Below, in pieces: positions 9,003 to 20,883 of a DNA stretch of 50,030 nt; position 1 is the first letter of the stretch; each line of letters begins with the position of its first letter. A program made the translations under genes and the position numbers. Source of the stretch: an uncultured Collinsella sp. (GTDB taxonomy: Bacteria > Actinomycetota > Coriobacteriia > Coriobacteriales > Coriobacteriaceae); contig UQUX01000002.1 in the NCBI GenBank assembly GCA_900544425.1, positions 1 to 50,030 of the forward strand. The letters run 5' to 3'. A model generated the notes under the pieces. The model had not been told where the DNA came from. It made no database searches and was given only the letters and a program-made list of their open reading frames with translations.

Positions 9003-9089
9003 GCCCGAGTGGCGGAATTGGCAGACGCAGTGGACTCAAAATCCACCGTTGGCAACAACGTGCGAGTTCGAGTCTCGCCTCGGGCACCA
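9003..9089 (+). tRNA. tRNA-Leu (anticodon CAA)
   Basis: The acceptor stem GCCCGAG (9003-9009) pairs with CTCGGGC (9079-9085), followed by A and an encoded CCA. The anticodon stem-loop GTGGA-CTCAAAA-TCCAC gives CAA, reading UUG leucine codons. The long variable arm (CGTTGGCAACAACG region) confirms a class II tRNA. The T loop TTCGAGT is canonical. A -10-like GATAAACT lies about 20 bases upstream. Confidence 0.96.
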
Positions 9090-9319
9090 TACATGCAAGT
9101 GAGCGTTCAAGGGGGTTGCGGCCCCCTTTTTCGTGCCGAACTCGCGTGAGCGCGCGAAGCGTTAAGCAAACAGGCCTGCGGCCTGTTTGTAGCGGCGCGT
9201 GGCGAGGGCGCCGCGCGTCCGAAGCCCGGGGCTTCGCGAAGCGAAGGCCCTTCGAGTCTCGCCTCGGGCACCATACATGCAAGTGAACGTTCAAGGGGGT
9301 TGCGGCCCCCTTTTTCGTG
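9067..9319 (+). repeat. 69-bp direct repeat duplicating the tRNA-Leu 3' end and terminator
   Basis: Bases 9067-9135 recur at 9251-9319 with one mismatch (GAGCGTT versus GAACGTT). The unit covers the last 23 bases of the tRNA including CCA, 18 more bases, and the whole terminator. The 115 bases between the copies hold no gene. They contain a perfect hairpin, CAAACAGGCC-TGC-GGCCTGTTTG (9167-9189), and GC-rich repeats. The pattern resembles an attachment-site scar at a tRNA 3' end, but a simple local duplication is also possible. Confidence 0.75.
9109..9131 (+). terminator. tRNA-Leu terminator
   Basis: AAGGGGG pairs with CCCCCTT across TTGCGG, followed by a T-run. An identical hairpin recurs at 9293-9315 as part of the downstream duplication. 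Confidence 0.85.
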
Positions 9320-9348
9320 TACGTAATGTGATAACGCGCTGTACGTGT

Positions 9349-9517
9349 TATTATTCGCAAGGCGTTGTTCCCGCAATGCCCTAAAGAGGAACCCGAGGGT
9401 TCCCACCTTTTGGCGCCAATGAGCAGCTGACTGGTCATACAACTTAGATTCCCTTCCTCAAATCGAGGAACTCTATGTGTACGACCTGGTTGCTGAGAAG
9501 CGCCGGGTTATTTTTTT
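9349..9517 (+). promoter_or_regulatory. infC leader with possible promoter and attenuator
   Basis: A -10-like TATTAT (9349-9354) begins an untranslated leader of about 170 bases. It contains the hairpin GGAACCC-GA-GGGTTCC (9388-9403) and, just before the infC ribosome site, ACCTGG (9484-9489) pairing with CCGGGT (9503-9508) followed by TATTTTTTT (9509-9517). The last is a rho-independent terminator in shape, placed upstream of the coding region. Leader attenuation by ribosomal protein L20 is known for the Bacillus subtilis infC-rpmI-rplT operon. A similar role here is inference. Confidence 0.55.
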
Positions 9518-9536
9518 ATGAATGGAGGTAGGGAAA

Positions 9537-10091
9537 ATAGCTAAGTCTGATGACACCCGCATCAACGACGAGATCACTGCATCTTCGTGCCGTTTGATTG
9601 GCGTCGATGGCTCTCAGCTCGGCCTGTTCGCCATCCGCGATGCCCAGCGCGTCGCCGACGATCAGGGTCTCGACCTAGTCGAGATCGCTCCCAACGCGGA
9701 GCCGCCGGTCTGCAAGGTCATGGACTACGGTAAGTTCAAGTACCAGCAGGCCATGAAGGCCAAGGCTGCTCGTAAGAACCAGTCCAAGGTCGAGGTCAAG
9801 GAAATGAAGTTCCGACCCAAGATCGACGTTGGCGACTACGAGACCAAGAAGGGCCACGTTCTGCGTTTCCTCAAGAAGGGCGCACGCGTTAAGATCACCA
9901 TCATGTTCCGCGGCCGTGAGATGGCTCACCCGGAGCAGGGCCTTAACGTTCTCGAGCGTCTCGCCGAGGATCTCAAGCCTTACGCTACGGTCGAGTCCAA
10001 GCCTAAGATGGAAGGCCGTAACATGCTTATGCTGCTCGCCCCGATTAAGGGCGCCTTCGATGAGGATAAAGCGGCAGGCGATACCAAGTAA
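9537..10091 (+). CDS. infC: Translation initiation factor IF-3, probable AUA start
   Basis: IF-3 binds the 30S subunit, blocks premature 50S joining and proofreads start-codon selection. The 184-residue protein shows the N-domain (TRINDEI, LGVDGSQLG-type segment, VCKVMDYGKFKYQ), the linker and the C-domain (KEMKFRPKIDVGDYETK, FRGREMAHPEQG). The strong site GGAGGT (9524-9529) stands 7 bases before ATA (9537-9539), giving a protein that begins (M)AKSDDTRIND. The only nearby ATG, at 9522, would use the Shine-Dalgarno itself as coding sequence. Rare AUU/AUA/AUC starts are typical of infC and allow IF-3 to repress its own translation. It is first in the operon infC-rpmI-rplT. Confidence 0.93.
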   Translation: MAKSDDTRINDEITASSCRLIGVDGSQLGLFAIRDAQRVADDQGLDLVEIAPNAEPPVCKVMDYGKFKYQQAMKAKAARKNQSKVEVKEMKFRPKIDVGDYETKKGHVLRFLKKGARVKITIMFRGREMAHPEQGLNVLERLAEDLKPYATVESKPKMEGRNMLMLLAPIKGAFDEDKAAGDTK

Positions 10092-10123
10092 CTAGTGTTC
10101 TGTAACCGATTAAGGAGTATTTC

Positions 10124-10315
10124 ATGCCTAAGATGAAGTCCCACAGCGGCACCAAGAAGCGTTTCCGCAAGACTGGTACCGGCAAGCTTATGCGCGCCAA
10201 GGCTTTCAAGAGCCACATCCTGAGCAAGAAGTCCACCAAGCGTAAGCGTGGCTTCCGTCAGGAGACCGAGATCGCCGCTGCCGACCGCAAGGTCATCAAG
10301 TCGCGTCTCGCCTAA
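10124..10315 (+). CDS. rpmI: 50S ribosomal protein L35
   Basis: 63 residues, very basic, with the L35 signature MPKMKSHSGTKKRF and the internal KKSTKRKRGFR. L35 is a small structural protein of the 50S subunit. The start ATG follows AAGGAG at the usual distance, 32 bases after infC. Gene order infC-rpmI-rplT is conserved across bacteria and supports joint regulation through the infC leader. Confidence 0.97.
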   Translation: MPKMKSHSGTKKRFRKTGTGKLMRAKAFKSHILSKKSTKRKRGFRQETEIAAADRKVIKSRLA

Positions 10316-10361
10316 GTTCGCGTTCCCGTTTTTCGTTTTACCGTCTAGGAGTTGATAGAAC

Positions 10362-10721
10362 ATGGCACGTATTAAGCGCGCTGTTGCCGCCAAGAAGAAG
10401 CGCCGTACCGTTATGCATCGTGCGAAGGGTTACTACGGTGCCGCTTCGCGTACTTACAAGCATGCTAAAGAGCAGGTCCAGCACTCCCTGCAGTATCAGT
10501 ATCGTGATCGCCGCAACAAGAAGCGCGAGATCCGTTCTCTCTGGATCACCCGTATCAACGCTGCTGCTCGCCTGAACGACATCTCTTACTCTCAGTTCAT
10601 GCACGGCCTGAAGGTTGCCGGCATCGAGCTCGACCGCAAGGTCCTGGCTCAGATGGCTTACGAGGACATCGAGTCCTTCAACGAGCTGGCTACCATCGCC
10701 AAGAAGGCTCTCGAGGCCTAA
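10362..10721 (+). CDS. rplT: 50S ribosomal protein L20
   Basis: 119 residues with L20 features: basic N-terminal helix MARIKRAVAAKKKRR, HRAKGYYGAASRTYKHAKEQ, and the globular end INAAARLNDISYSQFMHGL. L20 binds 23S rRNA early in 50S assembly. In some bacteria it also represses its own operon by binding the leader mRNA, which would suit the structured infC leader here. The start follows TAGGAG by about 10 bases. It is the last gene of the operon, and a terminator follows 20 bases after the stop. Confidence 0.97.
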   Translation: MARIKRAVAAKKKRRTVMHRAKGYYGAASRTYKHAKEQVQHSLQYQYRDRRNKKREIRSLWITRINAAARLNDISYSQFMHGLKVAGIELDRKVLAQMAYEDIESFNELATIAKKALEA

Positions 10722-10741
10722 TAGATTCTCTTGAATCGCTA

Positions 10742-10778
10742 GGGGAGTGTCGCGTTGTGCGCGGCGCTCCCTCTTTTT
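10742..10778 (+). terminator. Terminator of the infC-rpmI-rplT operon
   Basis: GGGGAGTGTCGCG pairs with GCGCGGCGCTCCC (interrupted, GC-rich) across TTGT, followed by TCTTTTT. Confidence 0.8.
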
Positions 10779-11260
10779 ATCTGAAGCGCTGGTTTATATA
10801 GCAAAAGCGCGGGTAGATAGACACTTACAGGTGACCGATCTTTATATATCTCTTAACCGAAGGGTCATCATCTGATACGTGCAGTATTTCTGCACCAGCC
10901 TTTCTATGACTTATATAGGAAGCAATGTATTGTGTAGGACTTGTGAAGAGTGGAATTGACGTCCCACGGGGCCCCTCCGGTCTGGCAATATATCTCCTTG
11001 CCGCGCGGCCCGGTGGAACCGGGAACCAGCGCAGGCGTGCACCTTGAGAACCGGATACTGCGAGGATGGACACTCACTTCAGTGTCGCATCCGGGCAGAC
11101 ATCGAACCATTTGAAATGGTCTAACTTGGATTTGTTTTTCGCAAGGCCGCCGAGAGGCGGCCCCGAGAAATTCCTTTTCCTATACTAAAACCATATGAAT
11201 CGAACGGAACCGATCAGCGAATGACTGAGAGGACCGGACGGGCTCGAAGCCCATATATTT
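10779..11260 (+). promoter_or_regulatory. rRNA operon upstream region and 16S leader
   Basis: No gene is seen in these 482 bases. The AT-rich part (10790-10940) probably holds the promoters, but I could not fix a convincing -35/-10 pair. TTGACG (near 10956) has no good -10 at normal spacing. TGCAG-TATTT-CTGCA (10880-10894) is a small dyad. ACCTTGAGAACCGGATA (11041-11057) resembles a boxA-type antitermination segment and recurs in the 16S-23S spacer. GGCCGCC-GAGA-GGCGGCC forms a hairpin about 100 bases before 16S. ACCGGACGGGCTC (11233-11245) is the 5' arm of the 16S processing stem. Confidence 0.6.
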
Positions 11261-16135
<4,875 letters not shown>

Positions 16136-16283
16136 GAACCGCACCTCGCGGCCCGCGGGACCCAGCGCTCATGCGCGGTCCGGGCACGAGGATGCCCCCG
16201 AGTCGACTCCTCCTATGCGCCATGCGGCCCCCAGGGCACGTAGATGAGACCCAGGACACCGTGAACGGTGGGCGCCGCCCACC

Positions 16284-16400
16284 GGTCAGCGGCCAGAGCA
16301 TGGGGGGCACGCCCGGTCCCGTTCCGAACCCGGAAGCTAAGCCCCATCGCGCCGAGAGTACTGCGGGGTCAGCCCGTGGGAGGCCAGGGCGCCGCTGACC
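16284..16400 (+). rRNA. rrf: 5S ribosomal RNA
   Basis: GGTCAGCGGC (16284-16293) pairs with GCCGCTGACC (16391-16400). The conserved CGTTCCGAACCCGGAAG loop and GCCGAGAGTACTG follow in order. The complementarity extends a few bases beyond both ends, so mature ends may differ slightly. Confidence 0.95.
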
Positions 16401-16436
16401 GGTGGACGGCACCGAGCCGTACGCTTGAACTGAGAA

Positions 16437-16466
16437 GGGGGAGGCCTCGCGGCCTCCCCCTTTTTT
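16437..16466 (+). terminator. rRNA operon terminator
   Basis: GGGGGAGGCC-TCGC-GGCCTCCCCC followed by six T; a textbook rho-independent terminator. Confidence 0.95.
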
Positions 16467-16530
16467 GCGTTTACCGGGCATAAATGACTCATTTACGCCA
16501 GACGATTTAATTCTTTTTGGTATTGAGCTT

Positions 16531-16998
16531 TTATTTAAAGAAAATAAAACGAATAACAAGGGCAACTGCTATGGCTGCAATGATCAAAAGCAGGATTGTC
16601 AGTCGATGCTGCTTGCGTCGTTTACTTGATGAAACGAAGATTGATTTTCCCTGTTTTGGCGTTTCGAGATAGCGAGCCGAATGCGTCAAGGTTTGCTTTG
16701 GTCGAGGACCTCTTTGTTGATGAGCGGCGGATGCTTTCATCGGCTCATCACTAGCTGCGCTGTTTTTAGATAATGGTGCGTCTTTCAGATATACAGGGTC
16801 TCCCGAGGCGACGCCCATATGTTTACGTCCCGTTTGGGCATCCTCGAGCGTTTGATATCGATTTCTCGTCACATACTCGGGCTCCGGATCATTAATGGGC
16901 TCTTGCGAGATGTGGGGGCGATGGAACCGTGGCGGCTGCGTGGAAGTATCTTCCCCCTGCGTCGGCATAAACATATTGTTCTGGTTTTGGTCGTCCAT
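16531..16998 (-). CDS. Unrecognised single-pass membrane protein
   Basis: 155 residues, not matched to a family I know. The N-terminal 120 residues are hydrophilic, rich in Q, N, P, S and T, and look disordered. A basic patch (SSKRRKQHR) precedes one C-terminal hydrophobic helix, LTILLLIIAAIAVALVIRF, followed by FFK. The arrangement suggests a tail-anchored protein with its long part in the cytoplasm. On the minus strand AAAGGG stands before the ATG and a -10-like TACAAT lies at 17043-17038. It is convergent with the rRNA operon and divergent from hsp20. Its AT content is higher than that of its neighbours. No function is proposed. Confidence 0.6.
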   Translation of the reverse strand: MDDQNQNNMFMPTQGEDTSTQPPRFHRPHISQEPINDPEPEYVTRNRYQTLEDAQTGRKHMGVASGDPVYLKDAPLSKNSAASDEPMKASAAHQQRGPRPKQTLTHSARYLETPKQGKSIFVSSSKRRKQHRLTILLLIIAAIAVALVIRFIFFK

Positions 16999-17180
16999 GA
17001 TGCCCTTTAGCTCGTTACCAACAACGTGTACGCGCTCATTGTAAGCCCCTTGTTATTTGTAGCTGGGGACATACTCGGTATTTAAGCTCTGGTTCAAAGA
17101 ACCTTAACCTTCCTAAAACCTGAGTCATACGCACTTAGATATGCTTATAGTACTGGACTCAAAAAACTTTATAGTCGATG

Positions 17181-17209
17181 TATATATGAGCACTGGGTGG
17201 GCATATATA
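17181..17209. promoter_or_regulatory. Dyad TATATATG-N13-CATATATA before hsp20
   Basis: Perfect 8-bp arms (17181-17188 and 17202-17209) stand about 65 bases before the hsp20 start, in AT-rich DNA that should contain the promoter. Neither a CIRCE element nor an HspR HAIR box is found, so this dyad may be the heat-shock operator or simply the promoter region. The rest of 16999-17275 holds GGTTC-AAA-GAACC (17091-17103) and no gene. Confidence 0.35.
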
Positions 17210-17275
17210 AGAGCGTCAAAAGAAGTCCCAGTCACCTAGAAGATGGCTCGGCAGTCCTTAAAAGGAGTGGTAAAC

Positions 17276-17707
17276 ATGGCAAGCATGGTTCCTTATCGTT
17301 CGGTTTTTGGCGTTCGTCCCTCTGCAAGCTCGCTGTTCGATCTGTTTGATGATATGAGCGACCTAGCGAACAGCTCGATTGCCTCTAAGGCGTTCCCCGT
17401 TGACGTTGAGGATAAGGGCGATGGCTATGAGGTCAAGGCTTATCTGACCGGCGTCGCCAAGGACGATATCGATGTCGAGCTTAACGAGGGTCGTCTGTCC
17501 ATTAGCGTGAATGTCGAGGAAGACGAGGAGAACGAGGGCAAGAACTTCCTGCAGAAGGAGTTCAGCTCGTACAGCGCGACGCGTGGCGTGTATCTTAAGG
17601 ACGCTTCGAGCGAGGGCCTCTCGGCTAAGTACGCTGACGGCATCCTGACCGTTACGGTTCCCAAGATCGTCGAGAAGAAGAACGTTACGAAGATCTCCAT
17701 CGAATAA
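17276..17707 (+). CDS. Small heat-shock protein, Hsp20/alpha-crystallin family
   Basis: ATP-independent holdase chaperone that binds unfolding proteins as large oligomers. The 143 residues hold an alpha-crystallin domain: PVDVEDKGDGYEVKAYLTG, the dimer-loop region, GVYLKDASSEGLSAKYADG and the closing GILTVTVPK. The ATG at 17276 is preferred because AAAGGAGTGG stands just before it. The in-frame ATG at 17243 would put the Shine-Dalgarno inside the gene. A short C-terminal KISIE-like tail carries an IxI-type contact. A long AT-rich upstream region with a dyad suggests dedicated stress control. Confidence 0.92.
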   Translation: MASMVPYRSVFGVRPSASSLFDLFDDMSDLANSSIASKAFPVDVEDKGDGYEVKAYLTGVAKDDIDVELNEGRLSISVNVEEDEENEGKNFLQKEFSSYSATRGVYLKDASSEGLSAKYADGILTVTVPKIVEKKNVTKISIE

Positions 17708-17740
17708 CTTCGTTGGTGTTCTTCGCTATTAAAAGACAAC

Positions 17741-17774
17741 AAAAGGGGCTGGGAAGCGATTCCCGGCCCCTTTT
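17741..17774. terminator. Bidirectional terminator between hsp20 and walJ
   Basis: AAAAGGGGCTGGGAA-GCGA-TTCCCGGCCCCTTTT serves both convergent genes, with T-runs on each strand. Confidence 0.9.
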
Positions 17775-17789
17775 GCTGTTTAGGACAGT

Positions 17790-18599
17790 CTATTGAATGG
17801 TTGCTGGCCGATACTGGCTTGCGGGGCGTATCGAGAGTTTTCGCGATCCTTGGAGAAGGGTGGCGGAGCTGCCGAGCTCGTCATCCAGGGTTGCGGCTAG
17901 AGCTTTGGCATAGCTTTTGACGGTAAGGCTCGGACGATTGTTGTCTTGGCTGATATGCATGGCAATGAGCTGTTCGGTGCGATCGGTAACAAGTTCGCGC
18001 GCGGCTTCGGCGGCTTGGCCGTTGGAGAGGTGTCCCCTTGCAGACAGGATGCGCTCCTGAAGAAAGCGGGGATATTCTCCCTCGCGCAGCATGGTCACAT
18101 CGTGGTTGCTTTCGAGCGCGAGGACTCGACAATCTTTGAGGGTGTTCATGGCTTGGCTCGATAGCTCTCCGGTGTCGGTAGCAAAGCCGATGGAATCATC
18201 GAGGGCGTCGAATCGAAAGCCGATTGGATTTATGACATCGTGTGATGTTGAGTAGGTTTGCACGTGGATGCCGGCAATGGATAGGGTGTCACCGGGGTCG
18301 AATTCCTCGACAGGCAGATGCGAAAGATTTTCTTTGCTCGAAAGTGTGCCCCTGCTGGCAAAGAGGGGACCGTGCCAGTGCTTGCACCAGACATCGAGAC
18401 CCTTGATGTGATCGCAATGCTCATGAGTAATGAGAAGAGCCGAGACGTTGTCTGCCGAGAGTCCCAGTTCTGCCATGCGCTTTAATGTCTCGCGGCGAGA
18501 AAGACCGTCGTCAATCATGATGAGCCCCCGGGGGCCTTCGATGAGCGCGCAGTTGCCTTTTGAGCCGCTGCCAAGGATATGAAGGTGCAGACGAGACAT
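17790..18599 (-). CDS. MBL-fold hydrolase of the WalJ/YycJ group
   Basis: 269 residues beginning MSRLHLHILGSGSKGNCALI, the characteristic start of YycJ/WalJ-type proteins, which are metallo-beta-lactamase-fold enzymes thought to act as nucleases. Metal ligands are visible in LITHEHCDHIKG (H59, H61, D63, H64), in the TSHDV segment and in GHLSNGQAAE. The start at 18599 is chosen because the upstream in-frame TTG adds residues that do not fit the family. Its Shine-Dalgarno (GGA six bases before) is weak. No walKR two-component genes lie beside it here, so any link to cell-wall control is unproven. Divergent from tilS. Confidence 0.85.
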   Translation of the reverse strand: MSRLHLHILGSGSKGNCALIEGPRGLIMIDDGLSRRETLKRMAELGLSADNVSALLITHEHCDHIKGLDVWCKHWHGPLFASRGTLSSKENLSHLPVEEFDPGDTLSIAGIHVQTYSTSHDVINPIGFRFDALDDSIGFATDTGELSSQAMNTLKDCRVLALESNHDVTMLREGEYPRFLQERILSARGHLSNGQAAEAARELVTDRTEQLIAMHISQDNNRPSLTVKSYAKALAATLDDELGSSATLLQGSRKLSIRPASQYRPATIQ

Positions 18600-18647
18600 A
18601 AGATTCCAAAGGATACAATGGGTGCGGACGAATAGAGGAGGAAGCAA

Positions 18648-20186
18648 ATGCCTACGGTATCACAGCATTACGGACACCATGCCGTGCCCGGGGCAGTCGA
18701 TGAGACCCGAACGAGGCAGCAGGCTGCTCCTGTCGTGCTCATGGTATCAGGCGGCGCGGACTCGACGGCACTGCTTCTTATGGCGTGCACATCAAAGCTG
18801 GATATCCAAGACGGGCGCGGTGTTGCCCCCATTGCTCGCGAGCGCCTGCATGTGCTGCATGTAAACCATCATCTGCGCGGCAAGGCGTCCGATGGCGACG
18901 AGGCCTTTGTGCGTGAGCTCTGCGCGAAATATGGTTTACCGCTGTGCGTGGAGCACGCTTATTTTGATGGGGAGTCGGGCAATATTGAGGCCGCGGCCCG
19001 CGAAGTGCGCTATGCCGCGGCGCGGAGGTATGTTCGCGAGCTCTGCGCCCAGACGGGGGCACCGCGAACGGCGGCTCGTATCTGCACCGCGCACACGTCT
19101 TCGGATCGCGCGGAAACGTTTTTGATGAACGCGATTAAGGGTTCGGGGCCCGCTGGCCTATCGAGCATTCCTCGCCGGAGGAATATCGTGGTACGTCCCT
19201 TGCTCGACCTAACTCATGGCGAGCTCGTGGGCTATCTACAGGTACATGGTCAGCCGTGGCGTGAAGACGAGAGCAATGAGGATATCTCGTATCTGCGAAA
19301 CTACGTGCGCCATCGAGTAATGCCAGTGGTGGCGCAGCGCAACGCGAGCGTCTGCAAGACGATTGGCGCCGCCTGCGAGATCTTAGGCGATGAGGACGCG
19401 TTTTTGTCTCAGCTTTCGGCACAGGCGTTTCGAAGCTGTTTGCGCAAAGAGGCAGCGGGCGCACTGGTGCTCGATGCCAGGCGCCTGGCTGCGGCCGAGG
19501 TGGTAATCGCGCGGCGCATCGTGCGACTGGCGATTAAGCGCATCGATCCGGACGCTCGTCCCGAGATGCGACATGTGGAGCGAGTCCTTTCCTGCGTTGC
19601 CGAGGGCACCGGCTCGGTCACGCTTCCGGCGGGGATTGACGCACGCATTGAGTTTGGCATGCTGGCGTTTAAGGCGCCGGCGGCTCGCGAGGGCCTGGTC
19701 GCGGACTGGGTTACCGTACCCGGTCGTTTGCCGTTGGGCGGGGGACGTATGCTGGTCACAGAACCGATGGCTGTTGAACCGGGATGCGATATCGTGCGCC
19801 GCGCCCGTGAGCTTGCGGCTGCCGGGGAAGTGACAGCTTTGGTAGACGCGGCTGCCCTGGGTTTTGCCGACAGCGATAGTGAGCGGATCCTGGCGGGCTC
19901 GCGTGGCGAGATCCCTGCCGAGGCGCGATTGGCGCGCCTGTGGGTGGACGGTCCCGCGCCGGGAGACGTGATGTGCCCGTTAGGGATGAGTGGCCGAAGC
20001 AAGAAAGTATCCGATTTGCTAGGCGAGGCTCGCATTCCCGTTTCCGAGCGCGCCGGCGTGCCCATGGTGAGGACGGCGCCGGGGGGTGCCGTGGTGTGGG
20101 TCGCCGGAGTTCGCGCGGACGAGCGTTTTAAGTGCACGGCCGCAACGCGCGTGGCATATCTGCTCCGCGTGGTCGATGCGGAATAG
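18648..20186 (+). CDS. tilS: tRNA(Ile)-lysidine synthetase
   Basis: Attaches lysine to C34 of tRNA-Ile(CAU), converting it from methionine to isoleucine decoding; an essential ATP-dependent step. The N-type ATP pyrophosphatase PP-loop SGGADST is at residues 34-40, followed by LHVLHVNHHLRG, then RPLLDLTHGELVGYL and EDESNEDISYLRNYVRH, which are typical TilS segments. The C-terminal part (about 370-512) should form the tRNA-binding domains. GAGGAGG stands 7 bases before the ATG, and a -10-like TACAAT lies at 18614-18619. The tilS-hpt-ftsH order is conserved in many bacteria. At 512 residues it is slightly longer than average. Confidence 0.94.
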   Translation: MPTVSQHYGHHAVPGAVDETRTRQQAAPVVLMVSGGADSTALLLMACTSKLDIQDGRGVAPIARERLHVLHVNHHLRGKASDGDEAFVRELCAKYGLPLCVEHAYFDGESGNIEAAAREVRYAAARRYVRELCAQTGAPRTAARICTAHTSSDRAETFLMNAIKGSGPAGLSSIPRRRNIVVRPLLDLTHGELVGYLQVHGQPWREDESNEDISYLRNYVRHRVMPVVAQRNASVCKTIGAACEILGDEDAFLSQLSAQAFRSCLRKEAAGALVLDARRLAAAEVVIARRIVRLAIKRIDPDARPEMRHVERVLSCVAEGTGSVTLPAGIDARIEFGMLAFKAPAAREGLVADWVTVPGRLPLGGGRMLVTEPMAVEPGCDIVRRARELAAAGEVTALVDAAALGFADSDSERILAGSRGEIPAEARLARLWVDGPAPGDVMCPLGMSGRSKKVSDLLGEARIPVSERAGVPMVRTAPGGAVVWVAGVRADERFKCTAATRVAYLLRVVDAE

Positions 20187-20237
20187 CGTCCCACGCCTGC
20201 TATTCTGTGCGACGTTGACGGTATTCCCGCGCTGATG

Positions 20238-20277
20238 GCGCACGGGCTGGTAAATTTACCCCGTGCGCTGCTAGAAT
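20238..20277. promoter_or_regulatory. Nested palindrome over the hpt promoter
   Basis: GCGCACGG (20238-20245) pairs with CCGTGCGC (20261-20268). Inside lies a perfect 12-bp palindrome GGTAAATTTACC (20249-20260). A -10-like TAGAAT (20272-20277) follows at once, so the palindrome covers the -35 region. It is more likely an operator than a terminator because no T-run follows. Confidence 0.5.
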
Positions 20278-20333
20278 GTGTAGTTCGCGTCCATACGGCG
20301 GTGTGTGGGCGATAAGCACAAGAAAGGGTTGTC

Positions 20334-20882
20334 ATGGCTTCTCAACATCCGGATATCGAGAAGGTTCTGTTCACGCAGGAGGATATCGACGGTATCGTCT
20401 CTCGCCTGGGCGAGGAGATTACGCGCGACTACGCGGGTAAGGATCTGGTGCTGATTGCGGTCCTGCGCGGCGCCGTGGTCTTTATGGGCGACCTGATGCG
20501 TAAGATCGAGCTGCCGACCAACATCGATTTCATGGCTGTTTCGAGCTATGGCGACGGTGTGAAGTCCTCGGGTATCGTGCGTATCATTAAGGACCTGGAT
20601 ATCGACATCCGCGGTCGCGACGTGCTGATCGTCGAGGACATTCTGGACTCGGGCCTGACGCTCAAGTATCTGATGAAGAACCTCGAGAGCCGCAAGCCCG
20701 CTTCTCTGGAGGTCGCCGCCTTCCTGTGGAAGGACGTTGAGGACCGCGTCTCGGCCATCACGCCCAAGTATGTTGGAACCCATTGCCCCGATGCCTTTGT
20801 GGTGGGCTACGGCCTCGACTATGCCGAGCGCTATCGTAACCTTCCGTATCTGGGCATTTTGAAACCGGAGGTTTATTCGTAA
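20334..20882 (+). CDS. hpt: Hypoxanthine phosphoribosyltransferase
   Basis: Salvages hypoxanthine (and usually guanine) to IMP and GMP using PRPP. The 182 residues carry the PRPP-binding signature VEDILDSGLTL (100-110), the early loop LRGAVVFMGDL, and the purine-contact region AFVVGYGLDYAERYRNLPYLG. The start follows AAAGGG. It lies between tilS and ftsH, its conserved place, and its stop is one base before the ftsH start, so the two are translated from the same message. A promoter with a palindromic operator candidate lies in the 147 bases after tilS. Confidence 0.96.
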   Translation: MASQHPDIEKVLFTQEDIDGIVSRLGEEITRDYAGKDLVLIAVLRGAVVFMGDLMRKIELPTNIDFMAVSSYGDGVKSSGIVRIIKDLDIDIRGRDVLIVEDILDSGLTLKYLMKNLESRKPASLEVAAFLWKDVEDRVSAITPKYVGTHCPDAFVVGYGLDYAERYRNLPYLGILKPEVYS

Positions 20883-20883
20883 G

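Noticed and set aside
9139..9250. CRISPR-like array between the two tRNA-Leu repeats
   Set aside because: Only two repeat copies with one spacer, the repeat contains a tRNA end and terminator, and no cas gene is nearby. No CRISPR array is seen anywhere in the window.
10956..10990. rRNA promoter using TTGACG as -35
   Set aside because: The region at normal -10 distance is GC-rich; the nearest AT-rich hexamer is about 24 or more bases away.
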